Shown: piece after piece, positions 1-7,090 of the stretch
Numbering within the stretch: the first letter of the stretch is position 1
Layout of the letters: each line of letters starts with the position of its first letter
Source: Luteimonas colneyensis
GTDB taxonomy: Bacteria; Pseudomonadota; Gammaproteobacteria; Xanthomonadales; Xanthomonadaceae
Reading direction: 5' to 3'
DNA length: 64,000 nt
NCBI RefSeq assembly: GCF_014836665.1
Contig: NZ_JACSQJ010000001.1
Coordinates: forward strand, 808,387-872,386
Notes under the pieces: generated by a model
Seen by the model: the letters and a program-made list of their open reading frames with translations, nothing else
What the model was told of the DNA's origin: nothing
Database searches by the model: none
Translations under genes and position numbers: made by a program

Positions 1-1
1 T

Positions 2-307
2 CCGGTCGAGCCTCCCAAGGGCCCGGGGGAAGACGATGCCTGGCGGCGCTTCCAATCCTTCGCGGCCAACGACCCCCTGCCCGCCTTTGATGACAGCGAA
101 CGCGCCCGGCAGATCCGCGCGATCAACCGGATCGCGACCAGCTACGGGTGGATTGCCGAGATCCAGCGGCTCCTGGACGGCCTCGGCGCTTCCAGCCTTT
201 CGAGCCTTGACGACGACCAGGTCGCGCTCGCCCACGAGCGCCTGGTCATGCTCGAGGACTGTGCTCGCGAAGGCTTCGATCCACCGGACTGCCCCGTCGC
301 ACGCTGA
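2..307 (+). CDS. Hypothetical protein, 5' end outside window
   Basis: An open frame runs from the window edge to a TGA at 305-307, giving 101 visible residues with no start codon in frame. The protein is hydrophilic and probably helical, with no membrane segment, and I recognise no domain. Its C-terminus contains two cysteines (motifs LEDCAREGF and PDCPVAR). Its stop sits immediately beside the convergent stop of the minus-strand gene at 308-742, so the two genes end back to back. It is taken as real because of that junction and its codon use. Function unknown. Confidence 0.55.
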   Translation, partial: PVEPPKGPGEDDAWRRFQSFAANDPLPAFDDSERARQIRAINRIATSYGWIAEIQRLLDGLGASSLSSLDDDQVALAHERLVMLEDCAREGFDPPDCPVAR

Positions 308-742
308 TCAGAAGGCGCGGAAGGTCTCGCGCCCGCCGCCCTCGTCGAGTCCAGCCGGTGCGTCCCCGAACGTGGGTGGCTCGCCTTCGGTGGCGCGGAA
401 GACGTATACGCCCACCAGCTCACCGGTCATGGCTTCCTGCTGGCCCGAGAACATGAACTTGTCCCGCGTCGAGGCTGACAGCGGGCGGTAGACGTAGCCG
501 GCGTGCACCAGCACCCAGCCTTCCGCCTCGATGCCGTCGAGCGAAGCGTCGGCGGCGAGCGATGCAGTCGCTACGCGTGCGCCAACGAAGGCGTACACCT
601 CGCCGGTCGTGCGGCTGACCGGGAGTTCGATCTGGAAGATTCTCCGGCCCGCGCGCCGCGCCGTTCGCGCAACACCGCGCGGCGATTGCCAGAAGCTGCT
701 GTCGGCGCCATGCCCGGCCGCAATCCCTGCTGAAGTGTCCAT
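308..742 (-). CDS. Hypothetical element protein, minus strand
   Basis: The 144-residue protein starts at ATG 742, which follows a strong ribosome binding site (AAGGAGGG) at good spacing. It is the only clear minus-strand gene in this part of the element. Its centre (FQIELPVSRTTGEVYAFVGA, then a motif GWVLVHAGYVYRP) looks like a beta-rich domain. There is no signal peptide or membrane helix. It faces the rightward gene cluster across a control region at 743-949, the position where phage repressors or accessory genes are often found, but no helix-turn-helix is evident. Function unknown. Confidence 0.6.
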   Translation of the reverse strand: MDTSAGIAAGHGADSSFWQSPRGVARTARRAGRRIFQIELPVSRTTGEVYAFVGARVATASLAADASLDGIEAEGWVLVHAGYVYRPLSASTRDKFMFSGQQEAMTGELVGVYVFRATEGEPPTFGDAPAGLDEGGGRETFRAF

Positions 743-776
743 TCGCCCTCCTTGGGGACATTTTGGCGGATCAGGA

Positions 777-817
777 CTTAAGGCCGCTTGACTTCTACGC
801 TTAAGGGGTCTTAAGGT
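777..817 (+). promoter_or_regulatory. Candidate rightward promoter with three CTTAAGG repeats
   Basis: The 207-bp divergent gap 743-949 contains the heptamer CTTAAGG three times in the same orientation, at 777-783, 800-806 and 810-816. A TTGACT hexamer at 788-793 and TAAGGT at 812-817 are 18 bp apart and could be the -35 and -10 boxes for the gene cluster starting at 950. One repeat precedes the -35, one lies in the spacer and one covers the -10, the layout expected of repressor operators. This is inferred from position and repetition only. Confidence 0.4.
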
Positions 818-949
818 GTGCATGCCCCGGACGCCCCGGGGCGGGCGACCGGCGGGTCGCCACGCCGGCCTCCCCTCCGGCTGCGACGGCCCCTCCCCTG
901 GCCTGAGCTCGACCCGCCGGCGCCCTCTTCGAATCCGAGGAGGTGCGCC

Positions 950-1195
950 GTGCACGAACTGCTGGACACACTGACCAACCCCACCTTCTGGCAGGGCTTC
1001 GCCGCCGCCTCGCTGGTGGCCCTGATCGCCGGCGTGATGCTGGCCACCCTGATCAGCCGCGCCAACGAAGACATCGCGCTCAGCGCGGAGCAGCGGCATA
1101 GCGACGCCGCCGCGTGGCCGGGCCGGGCAGCGAACAGCCCCAGCCTCAACCCGCGCCGCGCGCAGCGCGACAGGTTCCGCAGGGGCCCGCTGTGA
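950..1195 (+). CDS. Small membrane protein, first gene of rightward cluster
   Basis: The frame is read from GTG 950, which follows a strong GAGGAGG ribosome binding site; an upstream ATG in frame lacks such a site. The 81-residue product has one hydrophobic segment at about residues 18-36 (SLVALIAGVMLATLI) followed by a basic, polar tail. It is probably a single-pass inner-membrane protein. Its stop codon overlaps the GTG of the next gene (GTGA at 1192-1195), so the two are translationally coupled. No family recognised. Confidence 0.65.
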   Translation: MHELLDTLTNPTFWQGFAAASLVALIAGVMLATLISRANEDIALSAEQRHSDAAAWPGRAANSPSLNPRRAQRDRFRRGPL

Positions 1196-1458
1196 GCGCG
1201 CCCCAGCCGCCCGTGGCGCTGGTGAAGCGCGCCTACCACGTGCACATGGCCAAGCTCTCGGCCGAGGCCGCCTTCCGGGTTGCGCATCAGCGTGCCCACC
1301 AGGCCCTCGATGCCGAGATCGACGGGCGCGAGACGGCCGCGGGCCGCTTCGACCTGTACCTCCGCTCCGGGGAAGCCCGCGAGTGGAAGGGCATCGTCGC
1401 CGCCTGCCGGCGCGAAGAGAACCGCCTGGCGAAGCTTCAGCAAGGCGGTGCGCGATGA
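1192..1458 (+). CDS. Hypothetical protein (88 aa)
   Basis: Begins at GTG 1192 overlapping the previous stop by four bases and ends with TGA overlapping the next ATG at 1455. The product is a soluble, Arg/Ala-rich, probably helical protein (motif AEAAFRVAHQRAHQALDAE). The first codons share a 16-base identity (tgagcgcgccccagcc) with the start of the gene at 4297, so both proteins begin SAPQPP. That points to shuffling or a duplicated start region within the element. Function unknown. Confidence 0.65.
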   Translation: MSAPQPPVALVKRAYHVHMAKLSAEAAFRVAHQRAHQALDAEIDGRETAAGRFDLYLRSGEAREWKGIVAACRREENRLAKLQQGGAR

Positions 1459-1838
1459 GCGCGTCCTTCAGGCCTATGAGCTTCGAAGCGTGGCGCGACG
1501 AGCAGATCGCCAACAGGCCGGCCGACATGAAGGTGGAATGCCCCACCTGTGATGGCGAAGGCGTCGACGAGTGCAGCTGCTGCGGCCATGAGCGCGAGTG
1601 CGAAGGCTGCGACGGCGACGGGCATGTCGAGTGGGGCGATCTCCAGCCGTGGCAGAAGGAGCGGCTCGTCAGCCGCGCCGCGTACGCGGCGGCGATCCTC
1701 GAAGACGGCGTCGCGTGGGCCAGCTGGCTCGGGCGCGAGCCCGCCGAGGTGCTATTCGCCGCCGGGTTCCGGGTCTGGAGCGCTGTCACTTCGAAGACCC
1801 TCGGCCTGGACACCGGCTCACCGGAGGTGACGGCATGA
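1455..1838 (+). CDS. Zinc-finger-like hypothetical protein
   Basis: The 127-residue product starts at ATG 1455. Residues about 30-55 carry four paired-cysteine motifs, CPTCDGEG, CSCC, and CEGCDGDG, a pattern like the zinc-binding CxxCxGxG repeats of DnaJ. The rest is helical and lacks J or substrate domains, so this is not a DnaJ. Small Cys-rich proteins of this type occur in phage early regions and may bind nucleic acid or protein. It is joined to both neighbours by ATGA overlaps. The zinc-binding role is inferred from the cysteine spacing. Confidence 0.65.
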   Translation: MSASFRPMSFEAWRDEQIANRPADMKVECPTCDGEGVDECSCCGHERECEGCDGDGHVEWGDLQPWQKERLVSRAAYAAAILEDGVAWASWLGREPAEVLFAAGFRVWSAVTSKTLGLDTGSPEVTA

Positions 1839-2110
1839 ACGCCCGCACGCTCCCCGACACCCCGGCGCAGCCCGAGCACGCCACCGACGCCACCGGCGTG
1901 CTGACCGGCAACTCCGACCTGTCCGGCGTCCCCGACTGGCGCCCGTGGCCCGGTGCTGCCGAGCGCCCGACGCTGCCCGGACACGAGCACCAGATCGACC
2001 CGGCCAGCTGGGTCGAGCCGCTCGCCCGCAAGGCGTTGTTCGCATGGGGCGTGGTCGGCTGGCTGGTGGTCATCCCGATCGCGCTGATGCGCCTGGGCGG
2101 TGCGCAATGA
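1835..2110 (+). CDS. Small membrane-anchored protein (91 aa)
   Basis: Starts at ATG 1835 in an ATGA overlap and ends in another at 2107-2110. The first 60 residues are polar and Pro/Thr/Asp-rich. A single hydrophobic helix lies near the C-terminus (about residues 70-86, FAWGVVGWLVVIPIAL). It is probably a tail-anchored inner-membrane protein with the polar part in the cytoplasm. No family recognised. Confidence 0.6.
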   Translation: MNARTLPDTPAQPEHATDATGVLTGNSDLSGVPDWRPWPGAAERPTLPGHEHQIDPASWVEPLARKALFAWGVVGWLVVIPIALMRLGGAQ

Positions 2111-2310
2111 CCGGCTTCGCCAAGGCCCTGGCCGCGTTCCGCGTGCGGCAGCCCGCCCAGGTGCAGGCCGAGACCGACGCCATGGTCGCGCGGCTGCTCG
2201 CGCCGCTCGACGAGCTCGCCCGCGACTTCCAGACCGAGCTCGGCCGCATGCACGCCGACGGTTCCCTCCCCGACCGCCGCAAGGCCCCGCGAAAGGAGCC
2301 CGCCCGATGA
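2107..2310 (+). CDS. Hypothetical helical protein (67 aa)
   Basis: Starts at ATG 2107 and ends in an ATGA overlap with the next gene at 2307. The sequence is amphipathic and helical with a basic C-terminal tail (DRRKAPRKEPAR). No cysteines, membrane segment or recognised motif. Its position in the coupled series is the main support for it being a gene. Confidence 0.55.
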   Translation: MTGFAKALAAFRVRQPAQVQAETDAMVARLLAPLDELARDFQTELGRMHADGSLPDRRKAPRKEPAR

Positions 2311-2597
2311 TGCTCGTGGCCATCAAGCCGCGGCGCCCGCTGGCGCCCCACTCCACCTGCGGCCATGCGCCGCACCTGATTGAAGCCCGCGGCCGCGTGT
2401 GCGGCGATCTGCGGCTGCTCGGCACGCCCGCGCGGGCGTGGCACGTGGAGTGCTCGCGGTGCGGCGTGTCCACGCAGATCCACCCCTCCGCCCGCCTCGC
2501 CGAGCTCGCCTGGTGCGTGCAGGCGGACCTCGTCGACATCACCGCCCTTCCCACCCTGCGACTGGCCGCCGAGCGCGCCCGGGCCGCAGCCGCCTGA
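2307..2597 (+). CDS. Hypothetical protein with paired His/Cys (96 aa)
   Basis: Starts at ATG 2307 overlapping the previous stop. The product contains a possible metal-binding set: STCGH early, then VECSRCGVST with a CxxC at about residues 50-53. This resembles small phage zinc-ribbon proteins (inference). It is followed by a 17-bp gap with a ribosome binding site (CAGGAG) for the next gene. No enzymatic motif is visible. Confidence 0.55.
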   Translation: MMLVAIKPRRPLAPHSTCGHAPHLIEARGRVCGDLRLLGTPARAWHVECSRCGVSTQIHPSARLAELAWCVQADLVDITALPTLRLAAERARAAAA

Positions 2598-2614
2598 CCT
2601 CCAGGAGCCTCCGC

Positions 2615-2884
2615 ATGCACATCACACCCAAGGTCGCCGAAGCCCTGCGCGCGTTCGCCGCCAGCCCCACCCGCGAACTGGTCCGCTGCTCGGGCGGCTA
2701 CCGCGCCGCCGGCGTGGCCGCGCGCGACGCCGCGCCCATCACCATGCGCACCGTCCGCGCCATGAACAACGAGTGGCTGGTGCAGCTGCACGGGCCGTTC
2801 TCCAGCGGCGCCAGCCTCACCGACAAGGGCCTCCGCGCCCTGGCCGAACTGCTGGCGCCCACGCGGCAGGCGAGGGTCGGCTGA
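2615..2884 (+). CDS. Hypothetical protein (89 aa)
   Basis: Starts at ATG 2615 after CCAGGAGCC and ends at 2884, where TGATG joins it to the next gene. The central part contains a short pattern, VRAMNNEWLVQLHG followed by TDKG, that could be a small winged helix: a recognition-like helix, a hairpin, then LTDKGLRALAELLA, typical of the end of such folds. It could be a small DNA-binding regulator, but this is only a pattern impression. Function unknown. Confidence 0.55.
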   Translation: MHITPKVAEALRAFAASPTRELVRCSGGYRAAGVAARDAAPITMRTVRAMNNEWLVQLHGPFSSGASLTDKGLRALAELLAPTRQARVG

Positions 2885-3489
2885 TGCACCTGCATATGCC
2901 CGGCATCGCCGAGCACGCCCTCACCTGGGCGCGCAACCGCTACATCTTCGCCCGCTGGCCCGACTTCATCGTCGGGGAGGACGCCCTGGGCGGCCCCTAC
3001 CTGCTGCGCTGGTACGTCACGCCGTGGCGCCGCTGGCGCGAGCAGGCCGAAGCCGACCCGACCGCCTGGCGCAGCGCCAAGGCCGCCGTGGCGCGCGTGC
3101 TGCCCAACCTCTACGTGCACATGTTCCTGCGCGACGACGACGACCGCGCGCTCCACGATCACCCGAGCTGGGCCTGCAGCCTGATCCTGGACGGCGCCTA
3201 CATCGAGCACACCATCGCCGATGGCGGCATCCACCAGCGCCGCGCCTGGGAAGCCGGAAGCCTGCGCTTCCTGCCGACGCGCCACACGCACCGGATCGAG
3301 CTTCAGGAACTGCTGGCCGGGGCGGCCAACGACGACGCGCAGCCGGTCAAGGTGCCGTGCGTCACGCTGTTCCTGTTCGGGCCGACGGTGCGCGAGTGGG
3401 GCTTCCACTGCCCCGAGCGCGGCTGGGTGCACTGGCGCGACTTCACCGCCCCGGGGCGGCCGGGCGAAGTGGGCGGAGGCTGCGACTGA
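2884..3489 (+). CDS. Cupin-like protein of element
   Basis: A 201-residue soluble protein starting at ATG 2884. The core shows the two-part pattern of a cupin barrel: HMFLRDDDDRALHDHPSW with SLILDGAYIEH as first motif (about residues 75-110), and GSLRFLPTRHTHRIEL as second (about 122-138). These histidines could bind one metal. The rest is Trp/Arg-rich, ending REWGFHCPERGWVHW. Similar cupin-like proteins occur in phage genomes with no known role. No catalytic assignment is possible from sequence. It is coupled to both neighbours by single-base or TGATG overlaps. Confidence 0.65.
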   Translation: MHLHMPGIAEHALTWARNRYIFARWPDFIVGEDALGGPYLLRWYVTPWRRWREQAEADPTAWRSAKAAVARVLPNLYVHMFLRDDDDRALHDHPSWACSLILDGAYIEHTIADGGIHQRRAWEAGSLRFLPTRHTHRIELQELLAGAANDDAQPVKVPCVTLFLFGPTVREWGFHCPERGWVHWRDFTAPGRPGEVGGGCD

Positions 3490-4085
3490 TGGCCCGGGGC
3501 GTACACGGCTCCGGCCGCACTCAGCTGATCCGCGAGTTCCTCTCGAAGCACTGCAACGAGGCGTTCACCGCGCGGGAGACCCGCGACGCCGTCGAGCCGG
3601 GCGCCAGTGTCGACGTGTTCTCCGCCACGATGACGTCGATGGCCAGCCGCGGCGCGATCGCCCGGCTGGGCGCGGGCACGGGCCGCGTGCACTACTTCTG
3701 GCCACGCGGCATGGCCACGATCGACCGGCGCAGGGCGCCGGGAACAGGGCGCAGTGCGGCGACGGCCAAGCCACGCGCCGCGGTGCCCAGGGCCAAGGCC
3801 ACTGCCACCACGCGCCCCCGCCGCAACCCGGCAGCACCGCCGCCCACGCGCGAGGCCGCCAAGGCGATCAGCGCGCTGGCCGCCGCGAAGCGCACCGCCG
3901 CTCCGCGGCGCGCCGAGAGCAACTTCCTCGCGCCGATCGCCATCACCGATCCGACCTTCAACGCCCGACGCGCCGCGAGCGCCCGCCTGGCCGCCGACAT
4001 CGCCGAGTTCGAGCGCAAGGGCGGCCGGATCGAGTGCCTCGACGTCACGAAGCTCTTCACCCACCCGGACGACTGCCAGGACTGA
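3489..4085 (+). CDS. Hypothetical protein with N-terminal winged-helix-like segment
   Basis: The 198-residue product starts at ATG 3489. Residues 1-75 (TQLIREFLSKH, FTARETRDAV, SATMTSMASRGAIARLG) fit a small winged helix of the kind found in phage DNA-binding proteins. Residues about 80-145 form a low-complexity Ala/Arg/Pro/Lys-rich linker likely to touch nucleic acid. The C-terminal 50 residues are again ordered, ending HPDDCQD. The DNA-binding role is inferred. Confidence 0.6.
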   Translation: MARGVHGSGRTQLIREFLSKHCNEAFTARETRDAVEPGASVDVFSATMTSMASRGAIARLGAGTGRVHYFWPRGMATIDRRRAPGTGRSAATAKPRAAVPRAKATATTRPRRNPAAPPPTREAAKAISALAAAKRTAAPRRAESNFLAPIAITDPTFNARRAASARLAADIAEFERKGGRIECLDVTKLFTHPDDCQD

Positions 4086-4087
4086 CC

Positions 4088-4300
4088 ATGGACACGACCA
4101 ACAGCATCAGCGGCCCCGACTTCCTCGAGCGCGTGGCCGACGTCGAACTCGCCAACGGCAACGAGATCAACGCTGCAGCCTTCCGCGACCGCGCGCGCCA
4201 GTGGCGCCTGGACCAGGTCGACCTGCGGTACGCGAAGACTCGTGTGGCGGACCTCGAGGCTGCGCTCGCCGACATCCAGCGCACGGCGAAAGCCGCATGA
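4088..4300 (+). CDS. Hypothetical protein (70 aa)
   Basis: Starts at ATG 4088, two bases after the previous stop, and ends in an ATGA overlap with the gene at 4297. The product is a short, highly helical, charged protein with a heptad-like C-terminal half (RVADLEAALADIQRTAKAA), perhaps a small coiled coil. No known family. Confidence 0.55.
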   Translation: MDTTNSISGPDFLERVADVELANGNEINAAAFRDRARQWRLDQVDLRYAKTRVADLEAALADIQRTAKAA

Positions 4301-4887
4301 GCGCGCCCCAGCCCCCTGCCGAGGCGCAGGCGCAGGGCGACAGGAAGGTGTGGGACGAGGATCACGACCTTCTGCTCCGGGCGATTGCGTCTCAGCTCCG
4401 GAAGAACGGTAACGCCGTGCAGGCGCGGGTCATTGAGGCGGCGGCTTCGGCCCTTGCTGCGCGCACCGCACCCCCGAGCGCGCCCGTGGGGGTTCGCTCT
4501 GATGGCGCTACCCAATGCGGCGCTTGCGGAGGTTGGAATTTGCCGGGGTGTGAGCAGTGTTGCCCTGCACTGAGCGCGCCCGTGGGGGTGGATTTGGACA
4601 AAGTGGCGGCGCACTTGGCTGAGCATGGAGGCGACTTCGACGCGCTGATTCGGCTCGTGCAGGAGGCCGCCCTCGCCCAGCAGCCCGCAGCCGCGGATGG
4701 GGCTGACACGCGGCGGCTTGACTGGCTCGATGGGCGCGCACATTGCGCCGACTGGGATACCGGCGGCCGCGAGGTTATGCGGCGCGTGATCCGCGCGGAC
4801 GATGGTGAGGAGTTCTGCGCCGACACGTGGCGCGAAGCCATCGACATGGCCCTCGCCGCCCAGCCCGGAGGCTCCGACCGTGAGTAA
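4297..4887 (+). CDS. Mosaic hypothetical protein with internal repeat
   Basis: The 196-residue product begins SAPQPP, like the gene at 1192. The N-terminal 50 residues (HDLLLRAIASQLRKNGNAVQ) are helical. Then an 18-base sequence occurs twice, at 4476-4493 and 4572-4589, encoding SAPVGV each time and bracketing a Cys-rich module (CGACGGWNLPGCEQCC). The C-terminal half contains TRRLDWLDGRAHCADW, a pattern seen in phage proteins of unknown role. The repeated linkers suggest a modular protein assembled by recombination. The gene overlaps the next one by eight bases. Confidence 0.6.
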   Translation: MSAPQPPAEAQAQGDRKVWDEDHDLLLRAIASQLRKNGNAVQARVIEAAASALAARTAPPSAPVGVRSDGATQCGACGGWNLPGCEQCCPALSAPVGVDLDKVAAHLAEHGGDFDALIRLVQEAALAQQPAAADGADTRRLDWLDGRAHCADWDTGGREVMRRVIRADDGEEFCADTWREAIDMALAAQPGGSDRE

Positions 4888-5050
4888 GAGAGACGCCGTG
4901 GCACCGCTGCGCGTGGTGGCGGCGGTCGCCGAAAATCTCGCCAACAACATCGCCACAGGCGCGCTGTGGCCAGGGCAGGCCCGCGACGCGCTGGCGCAGA
5001 TCGAGCAGGCGTTGCAGCAAGCCCGCGCGGCAGTAGGAGCCGACCGATGA
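4880..5050 (+). CDS. Small hypothetical protein (56 aa)
   Basis: Begins at GTG 4880 inside the end of the previous gene and ends in an ATGA overlap at 5047-5050. The product is a short helical protein (AENLANNIATGALWPGQARD) without cysteines or membrane segment. Support comes from position in the coupled series and codon use. Function unknown. Confidence 0.5.
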   Translation: MSKRDAVAPLRVVAAVAENLANNIATGALWPGQARDALAQIEQALQQARAAVGADR

Positions 5051-5277
5051 GCAGTAACGAGGATCTGCTGCCGATGCCAGAGTGGCAGGGCGACTTCATG
5101 ACCGAATCCGAGTTCCGCGAGGAAGCACACGCCTACGCCCGCGCCTGCGTCGCCCACGCCACCGCTGCAAAGGACGCCGAGATCGAGGCGCTGAGGGCGG
5201 AGGTGGCAAGGCGAGTTGAGGGCTTCGCGGACAGGGCGGAGCAACTGGAAGCCCGCGCCGAGCGGCTGGCCGCCTGA
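5047..5277 (+). CDS. Small coiled-coil protein (76 aa)
   Basis: Starts at ATG 5047 in an ATGA overlap. After an acidic N-terminus the protein is a continuous charged helix (DAEIEALRAEVARRVEGF, then EQLEARAERLAA) with heptad spacing, so a short coiled coil is likely. No family recognised. The next gene starts three bases after the stop. Confidence 0.55.
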   Translation: MSSNEDLLPMPEWQGDFMTESEFREEAHAYARACVAHATAAKDAEIEALRAEVARRVEGFADRAEQLEARAERLAA

Positions 5278-5279
5278 CC

Positions 5280-5501
5280 ATGATCGGCCCGATCCTCCAG
5301 TTCCACGACCTCCAGGAGCTCTGCAAGCCCGGCGCGAACCCGCGCCTGGCCACCGTGGAGCGCTGGGCGCGGAAGATCGGGCTGAACTACACCTACGATG
5401 CCGAAGGCGGCATCATCACCACGGTCGACGCCTTCAACGCGGCGATCGGCCTCACCCGCCCCGCTGCCAACGACGACAAGCTGGGCGCCGACGCGTTCTA
5501 G
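5280..5501 (+). CDS. DUF4224-like protein beside integrase
   Basis: A 73-residue product from ATG 5280. The pattern FHDLQELCKPGANPRLATVE, a short helical pair, then a hairpin (YDAEGGIITTVDAFNAAIG) resembles the small DUF4224 proteins commonly encoded just upstream of phage integrases. They are suspected excisionase or control proteins, but no activity is established to my knowledge. Context supports a role in recombination control. The family match is from memory of the pattern, not a search. Confidence 0.5.
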   Translation: MIGPILQFHDLQELCKPGANPRLATVERWARKIGLNYTYDAEGGIITTVDAFNAAIGLTRPAANDDKLGADAF

Positions 5502-5512
5502 GGAGAGAGACC

Positions 5513-5779
5513 ATGCGCTTCATCCTCGCGGGCCTGCTGGCCCTCGCCGCTTTCCAGGCCCAGGCCTTCGACAGCTTCGCGTTCTCGCGCGGCATCGTGA
5601 GCACCGGCGACAGCACCGCCGTGCTGATCCAGAAGGGCGGCCAGCCGGACCGGATCGTCACCATCGAGAACCACCGCGGCGCCGCCGTGGGCGAGCGCTG
5701 GGAATACTACCTGCGCGACAAGCAGGTGAACTTCACGGTGCACGACGGCCGGGTAACCCGGGTCAACGAGATCCGCTGA
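5513..5779 (+). CDS. Secreted DUF2845-like protein
   Basis: The 88-residue product starts at ATG 5513 after GGGAGAGAG, a good ribosome binding site. It has a signal peptide (MRFILAGLLALAAFQAQA, cleaved at about residue 19). The mature part (GIVSTGDSTAVLIQKGGQPD, WEYYLRDKQVNFTVHDGRVTRV) has the shape of the small SmpA/OmlA- and DUF2845-like periplasmic proteins. A cargo role on an integrated element is plausible. It ends two bases before the integrase GTG. Confidence 0.6.
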   Translation: MRFILAGLLALAAFQAQAFDSFAFSRGIVSTGDSTAVLIQKGGQPDRIVTIENHRGAAVGERWEYYLRDKQVNFTVHDGRVTRVNEIR

Positions 5780-5780
5780 C

Positions 5781-6992
5781 GTGGCCCGCGGCCGCCCCCG
5801 CAAGCACGACCCCACAATCCCGGCGCACATCGACCAGACGAAGCTGCCGCCCGGGATCCTGTGGGACCGCAGCGGCAACGGCCGCTGGTACGTGCGCGAG
5901 CCGAAGCCGGAGGGCGGCACCCGGGCCCGCGTGGTGGCGCAGCGCGGCGCCAGACTGTCCGACCTCCACGCGATCGCCGAAGCGCGCGCCGGCGGCGCCA
6001 GGAAGGGCACGGTGGCCTTCGTGCTCGACGCCTTCCACGCGCACCGCGACTTCAAGACGCTGGCGGCCAGCACGCGCACGCACTACGCGGCCTACGCACA
6101 GGCCATCAAGGCCTACCAGTCGAAATCCGGCCCGCTTGGCGAAATCCTCGTCGACCGCATCGGGCCGCCCTTCATCCGCGCCCTGGTCGACCGCATCGCC
6201 GACGGCGTCCCGGCCGAGGCCGGGCGCGAAGCCGTTCCCGGATACCCGACGAAGGCCAACCACTGGCTGCGCTACCTGCGCCGGGCCTTCGGCTGGGGGA
6301 TCGAGCACGGGCACTGCCAGACCAATCCGGCGAAGGGCGTCAAGGCCGTGGCCGAGGTGGCCGACCATCGCATGCCCAGCCGCGTCGCCTTCCGTGCCGT
6401 CCAGGCCTACGCCAAGGCTTGTGGCGCGCTCGGTGCCCGCGAGAAGGGTCGCCAGCCACCCTACCTGTGGGCGGCGATGGAGCTGGCCTACCAGGCGCGC
6501 CTGCGCGGCATCGAGGTGCTGACCCTGCATGACGGCCTGGTCGACGCCGACGGCGAGCTCCTGCTCACCAACCGGCGCAAGGGCAGCCGCGACAACCAAG
6601 TGCGGCTGGGCGCCCGCACGCGCGAGGCGATCACCACGCTGCAGGCGTATCGCCGCGAGGTGTGGGCGCGCCGCGGATTCCCGACGCCGATCCACGCCGA
6701 GCAACGGCCGCTGTTCGTCAGCGAGGACGGCACACAGCTGACCAGGGCCGGCTTCAACACCGCGTGGGGCAAGATGATGCGCGCGGCAGTCACCGCCGGC
6801 ACGATCGACCAGGCGGACCGGTTCGGCCTGCATGGCCTGAAGCACCGCGGCGTGACCGACACCCCCGGCAACCACGGCGACAAGCAGCTGGCCAGCGGCC
6901 ACAAGACGCTCGCCATGGTGCACGTGTACGACCATGACGTGCCGGTAGTGGAGGCCGCCGCGGACCCTGAAACGGGCTCCGCAGGCTCCTGA
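5781..6992 (+). CDS. int: Site-specific tyrosine recombinase (integrase)
   Basis: Catalyses integration and excision of the element at tRNA-Arg. GTG 5781 start, 403 residues. The N-terminal part (to about 80) is an arm-type domain with basic start RGRPRKHD. The core-binding SAM-like domain lies around 85-180. The catalytic domain follows, with Arg in LAYQARLRGIEVLTL, the HxxR box in LHGLKHRGVTD, His in LASGHKT and the nucleophilic Tyr in MVHVYDHD. All four hallmarks are present, so it should be active. The gene abuts the tRNA fragment at 7091-7135, its likely target. It is translated directly after the 5513 gene. Confidence 0.9.
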   Translation: MARGRPRKHDPTIPAHIDQTKLPPGILWDRSGNGRWYVREPKPEGGTRARVVAQRGARLSDLHAIAEARAGGARKGTVAFVLDAFHAHRDFKTLAASTRTHYAAYAQAIKAYQSKSGPLGEILVDRIGPPFIRALVDRIADGVPAEAGREAVPGYPTKANHWLRYLRRAFGWGIEHGHCQTNPAKGVKAVAEVADHRMPSRVAFRAVQAYAKACGALGAREKGRQPPYLWAAMELAYQARLRGIEVLTLHDGLVDADGELLLTNRRKGSRDNQVRLGARTREAITTLQAYRREVWARRGFPTPIHAEQRPLFVSEDGTQLTRAGFNTAWGKMMRAAVTAGTIDQADRFGLHGLKHRGVTDTPGNHGDKQLASGHKTLAMVHVYDHDVPVVEAAADPETGSAGS

Positions 6993-7090
6993 CAATTCCG
7001 TCCGCAAGGCGCTGCAGCGGCGCTCAACGGCTCCGGGCTCCTGATTATCAGGACGCCTAACGCGTTGAATTCCCGACTGACTGCTCCAAC

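Noticed and set aside
308-2791. A very long minus-strand reading frame (827 codons) through the element.
   Set aside because: Its upstream part is Arg/Ala/Gly-rich shadow of the rightward genes. Only the last 144 codons, from ATG 742 with a good ribosome binding site, behave like a gene.
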